Shown here: positions 60,200 through 64,000 of the stretch, piece by piece
Layout of the letters: each line of letters opens with the position of its first letter
Position numbering within the stretch: position 1 is the first letter of the stretch
Source: Parasponia andersonii
Taxonomy: Eukaryota; Streptophyta; Magnoliopsida; Rosales; Cannabaceae
DNA length: 64,000 nucleotides
Assembly: GCA_002914805.1 (NCBI GenBank)
Contig: JXTB01000397.1
Location: 164,603-228,602, forward strand
Direction: 5' to 3'
Translations under genes and position numbers: made by a program
The notes under the pieces: generated by a model
Databases searched by the model: none
The model's input: the letters and a program-made list of their open reading frames with translations, nothing else
Told to the model about the DNA's origin: nothing

Positions 60200-60687
60200 G
60201 GGTTAATGGCACAAATGGTCCTTCAACTATCTAATTTTGGACAATTTGATCCTCAAAATTTTAATTGTAGCAATTAAGCCTGTAAGTTTTTCGATTAGTA
60301 GCAATTTAATTCTTAGACTACCTAAATTGTAATTTGACGTTATTTATTTATTACCAAAAATATATATGAAGAGCATGTAGTGATATCTGAAAGTGCATTT
60401 AAAAAGAAAATCAGAAATTTTAAGCATAAAAATGAATCATTGTAAAAAATATTTCTCTAAATTTATAGCTTAAAGAATGTTTTCTCTCAAAATCCTTTTG
60501 NTATTACAATGTACTTCTTACGTATGTATTTTTGTAAAAGATTTAACAATAAATTATAATTTAGACAATTACATAATCAAATTACTTAAAATTAAAAAAT
60601 TTAGAAACTTAATTACTATAATTAAAATTTCGAGACCTAGATTAAAACAAATTTGGATAATTTAGGGACCATTCGTGGCATTAGCCC
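60200..60687. mobile_element. Inverted-repeat element, 488 bp
   Basis: The left end is GGGTTAATGGCACAAATGGT and then CCTTCAACTAT. The right end in reverse complement is GGGCTAATGCCACGAATGGT and then CCCTAAATTAT. The complementarity continues inward (AAAATTTTAATTGTAG versus CTATAATTAAAATTTCG), so the terminal inverted repeats run to about 80 bp. It is non-coding and holds the single ambiguous base (60501). The long TIRs fit a Mutator-like or similar non-autonomous element; the TSD was not found. Confidence 0.75.
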
Positions 60688-60846
60688 AATTCGCACACTT
60701 GCATGTTGAGTAGGACTCATTATTTTATTTTTTTCTTGACGGAGTTCGGGTTGGCTGAAACGTTCTAAAACTGACATCGGTGCATACCTGACGAAAATGT
60801 GAAAAAAATATTTAAAAAATAAAAATGGTTAAGGCATAAAACGACG

Positions 60847-60941
60847 ACGTCACTCAAGTTAGCAGTAGAGAGGTCCGTCCACTCCGCGGCCTCACTAAAC
60901 CGGTGTCTCTCTCTCAAGACTCGAAAGAACTTGGGCAGTTC

Positions 60942-60983
<42 letters not shown>

Positions 60984-61069
60984 GGATTTTCAAACTCTCA
61001 CTTTTCCCGCTTCTTCTCTTCTCTTCTCCTCTTCTCTTCTCTCCTCTTCTCTCCACTGTCATTATTCCC
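60847..61069 (+). promoter_or_regulatory. Promoter-proximal motif and CT-microsatellite leader of the TITAN9-like gene
   Basis: ACGTCA (60847-60852, within GACGACGTCACTC) is a bZIP-type core. A (CT)n run occupies 60945-60981 and CT-rich leader sequence continues to the ATG at 61070. It parallels the leader of the PTM-like gene. Confidence 0.4.
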
Positions 61070-63116
61070 ATGGAGGCTGAGCCAGCACCCAACGTACGCC
61101 CCTTCTATCTATTCTTCCCAATTTCTCTCTCCGTTTTCTAGCCACCCAAACAGGAGGGCCAATGACTTTCCAACTTGTCCCTTCTAGGGTTTTTTTGGGG
61201 CTTTTTCTCTACTAATTATAGTCAATCGAATTGGTCGTTTCTTAGCAATTGGAAGGTTTTTTTCTTTTTTTGTTATTTTAATTTATTTTTTGTGGGTTCG
61301 CAGATGGAGGCTCTCTACTCGAAGCTTTTCGATAAGTACAACAAAATCAAGGTTTGTCTCCTCGTTTATGTTTCTTTACTATCTGGGTGATTTCTTACTT
61401 AATTTCTTGTTACTTTGAGTTCTTCTGCTAATGTTTAATCACTGGGATACCAAGATTTTTGCATTTTAATTATACTTTTCTAGTTTTATTCATTTTATTG
61501 AAGGGTAATTTATGATTTTGTATAATGCATTTGAATATCTTGGTAAGCTTGCTCCTGCAGTTTGGGTGTTTACAGCTTTATAATTTCGGATTTGATAAAG
61601 GGGTTTTAATTATTACCCTAGAAGGTGGAAATTTTGGTACAATGTTGTTCACTCGTAAGTCGTTAGTAACCCCTTCTGAATTTTGTTCTCCTGTTAACTT
61701 GGCCCTAAACCTTTGTTTTTCAAAAAACGTTTCTTTCTAAATTATGGGTTTGAATAATGTATATTTCAACCATTCTCGCTATTCGGTTACTACAAATAAT
61801 TGTATTTTTGTGTTGCATATGAAATGTGTACATCATACAGGTGAGTTGTGAATTTATTATTATTGAAATAAGTTACACAAGTTGGCTTAAAGGAAAAGTA
61901 AGGGAAAAATGATAAATAAGAGAATTAGACAAGCAGTAAGCTTTCAATGATATCTTTGGTCACTTTTCAGTAAATTATGTTCATAAGAAGGTCCATTTTG
62001 TTGTATACTTTTAAATTTAGGGATTTATTTCAGACTTAAATATTGAAGAGCGATAATTCAGGTCAAATTCCATGAGGTAGTTTTTAAAAGTCATACTTTA
62101 ACATGGTAGCCTATGTAAAATGCTTAAACTTTCTTTGAATCTAAACCTTGGTTTTGGCTCCGTCCAGACAAAAAAGTTGACTGAATTGGATGAGCTCACT
62201 AAAGATCAAGAAGCAAAATTTGTGAATTATGTATCTGGTATGTATTCTTTTTACTTTATTTTCCCTTTACTTGAAATCAGACTATTATTATTTACTTCTT
62301 CTTCAGATCTCTCATGGTACAGAAGGTCCTTGTGGAAAGCAATTGTTTATTCCTGAAGTTCTTTTCACGTAACTGTGGTTTCGGCAGTGTCTCTCGGTTT
62401 TTCTTGAGATCTTACTGGATTAGTCTTAGCTTGCTATCAGAAATGTGAAAAAACACTGGTTTGAGCAAGAATTAGATCTAGAATCTGTCAAAGAACTGAG
62501 TCTGCAAATTAGCTAATCTTGGATAATGTTTCATTTTGGATGACCTGATTTCTTCCAGTTATTCAATAGTGGGCTAATAATCCACTGACACAATACTCTT
62601 CAAAACTGTGACATATGTAGAGGCCAGTAAAAATTTGATAGGCATGTATTTTGATATTGTTATTTGGTAGACGCATACATGGATATGGGTTTGTGTTTTG
62701 AATATTTGATGGCTAATACACACTCCAATGTGATTTATAGTTGAGTTCGTTTCGCTGTTTTGACATAAAAACAGCTAGCCTTAATTTTTATAGCTTCTCT
62801 CTAAGAAAAAACATTTTTTGTTGTTTATTCTTAATTTTGCAGCTGCAGAGGAGTTAATAGAACACTTGAAAAGTGAAAATGAGAGACTGCAATCTCAACT
62901 TAATGACCTGAGAAGTGAAGTTGCCTCTATTAGGCATGCAACCCTAATTTCAACTGGTTTCCTTTTTATTTTCCCCTTGATATGATCCAAACATAACTTA
63001 CCGTATTTCAAGTTTGGAATCTTAAAATTTAAACATTTGTTGCATTGGTTGCAGGGTTTCCAAGGATGAACAGTGTGCTGAGTATCAGAAACTCTGGATG
63101 GAAGAGAGCCAGAAGA
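61070..63116 (+). CDS. TITAN9-like coiled-coil protein, 5' exons (partial)
   Basis: Proposed exons: 61070-61093, 61304-61351, 62168-62237, 62843-62933, 63055-63116 (295 nt, about 98 residues); the rest lies beyond the window or in an exon I cannot see. The product begins MEAEPAPNMEALYSKLFDKY. It continues with a Lys/Glu-rich, heptad-like stretch (KKLTELDELTKDQEAKFVNY, VSAAEELIEHLKSENERLQS), as in a coiled coil. This resembles Arabidopsis TITAN9 (At3g20070), a small plant protein needed for endosperm and embryo development whose biochemical role is not established; the match is from memory. Intron 4 uses GC instead of GT as donor. A second ATG (exon 2) aligns better with the family start, so either start is possible. 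Confidence 0.6.
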
Positions 63117-64000
63117 GTAAGGAATTCTGGTTTTTATGAATTATTGTTGGTTAATAATTCTTTAATTCTACATCCTTTAGATTTTCAGTTAAATCCCAGA
63201 ATATGGTGTCCTCAATGACAACTATAAAAAGACAGATTAACGAGATTATATTACTGAAAGTAGGCAACTCAGTTATAAAAACGTGTGTTTGTTCCCATGC
63301 TTGTAGTTTAAATATCTCGTTCTAAAGGAAAAAAGATCTATATGGGGAAAAAAATGGTTAAATTATTGTCTATTTATTGTTAGCTCTATGGTGACTAATC
63401 AGTATTTTGTGTGGAGTTTGTTTGTTCTTTTTTTTTTTTTTTCCATTATAGTTATACGACATTTCATAAAAACATAGTGGCATGTTTTGTCATTATAGTT
63501 ATATGACTAAAATAAAAATATAGTGGCAGTCCATACTCTTTTTCCACTCTCCCAAAAATGATCTCTCTTTTTTTTTCAGCATTTTAAATGTGAATGGCAT
63601 TTCTAAGATTTTGTTTTTTTTTTTTTTCTGGATTTGTTAAATATTTAGATTCAGAAAAATATTTCTGCATTTATATAAACACATAATGTATCATACTTCA
63701 CATTCAAAATTGAGACACAACTCTTTTCTAGGGAACAATTTAAGAATAGTTAAACTTCGATTGGTTCGGTTGGTTTTTCCCTGGAAAGACTTGGGCTTTG
63801 TTTGGAACTTGGATTTTTGAAGAGAAAAAATTGTGAGGGAAAAGTCAAGAAAAAAGGAACAGGAAAATATTTTCCTAAAATTTTATAGAACTTTATTTTG
63901 AAAATTTTTTCTTTCCTAATTAATTTGTCAACATTTTATACACTAAAAATGACATTAAATCTAACTTTTGCATTCCCTATTAAAATTTTCAACTGTTTTT
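63117..64000. other. Intron or downstream DNA of the TITAN9-like gene
   Basis: A strong donor (GTAAGG, 63117-63122) opens an intron that is still unclosed as far as I can see. From about 63791 the sequence (GGGCTTTGTTTGGAACTTGG) resembles the start of a TIR element cut by the window edge. Confidence 0.4.

Noticed and set aside
1..64000. CRISPR array, defence island or prokaryotic-style operon
   Set aside because: The tandem arrays have degenerate contiguous units without unique spacers, genes are intron-rich and plant-type, and no cas or similar genes are seen.

Overview
The window is nuclear DNA of a flowering plant, almost certainly a eudicot. It is AT-rich, its genes are broken by many GT-AG introns, the gene leaders carry CT microsatellites, and the space between genes is filled with plant-type LTR retrotransposons, MITE-like elements and a tRNA-derived SINE. 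I cannot name the species. No bacterial-style operon, CRISPR array or convincing tRNA/rRNA gene is present.

Three genes look intact. (1) 6760-16206 (+): a PTM-like chromatin protein with an N-terminal Tudor-like segment, a DDT domain and three PHD fingers; my 10-exon model gives an in-frame 1716-residue product. (2) 50252-57643 (+): CHLD, the chloroplast magnesium-chelatase subunit D; 15 exons, 763 residues. (3) 61070 to beyond the right edge (+): the 5' part of a small coiled-coil protein resembling TITAN9, with a probable GC-AG intron. The two larger models rest on splice sites chosen by eye, but both coding sums divide by three and the domains read through cleanly.

From 18.9 to 46.4 kb lie the ruins of CC-NB-LRR disease-resistance gene(s) of the At4g27190/RPS2-like class, interrupted repeatedly by retroelements. 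Pieces in order are: coiled coil (18950-19129), P-loop segment (19524-19916), a C-terminal LRR scrap (33465-33645), the NB-ARC second half with its VHD motif (35353-36077), and LRR pieces (39277-39475, 45329-45546, 46180-46374). The LRR scrap ahead of the second NB-ARC half suggests at least two tandem NLR copies. Between them sit Copia remnant A (21.63-24.86 kb, +), a GC-richer Ty3/gypsy 5' half (27.31-30.47 kb, +), Copia remnant C (30.48-32.22 kb, -), Copia remnant B (36.65-39.25 kb, -) and a very long LTR (39.48-45.33 kb). Three isolated LTRs have recognisable 5-bp target duplications (TTAGA, GGTAT, ATATG); two of these lie inside other retroelements, giving a layered insertion history.

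Other structure includes two degenerate tandem arrays (768-1188, about 73-bp period; 58431-58875, about 75-bp period), a 34-bp perfect palindrome, several MITE-like inverted-repeat elements including one in a CHLD intron, and a SINE with a 16-bp target duplication in another CHLD intron. I found no wholly new biological system. The most informative signal is the stratified dismantling of the NLR locus.
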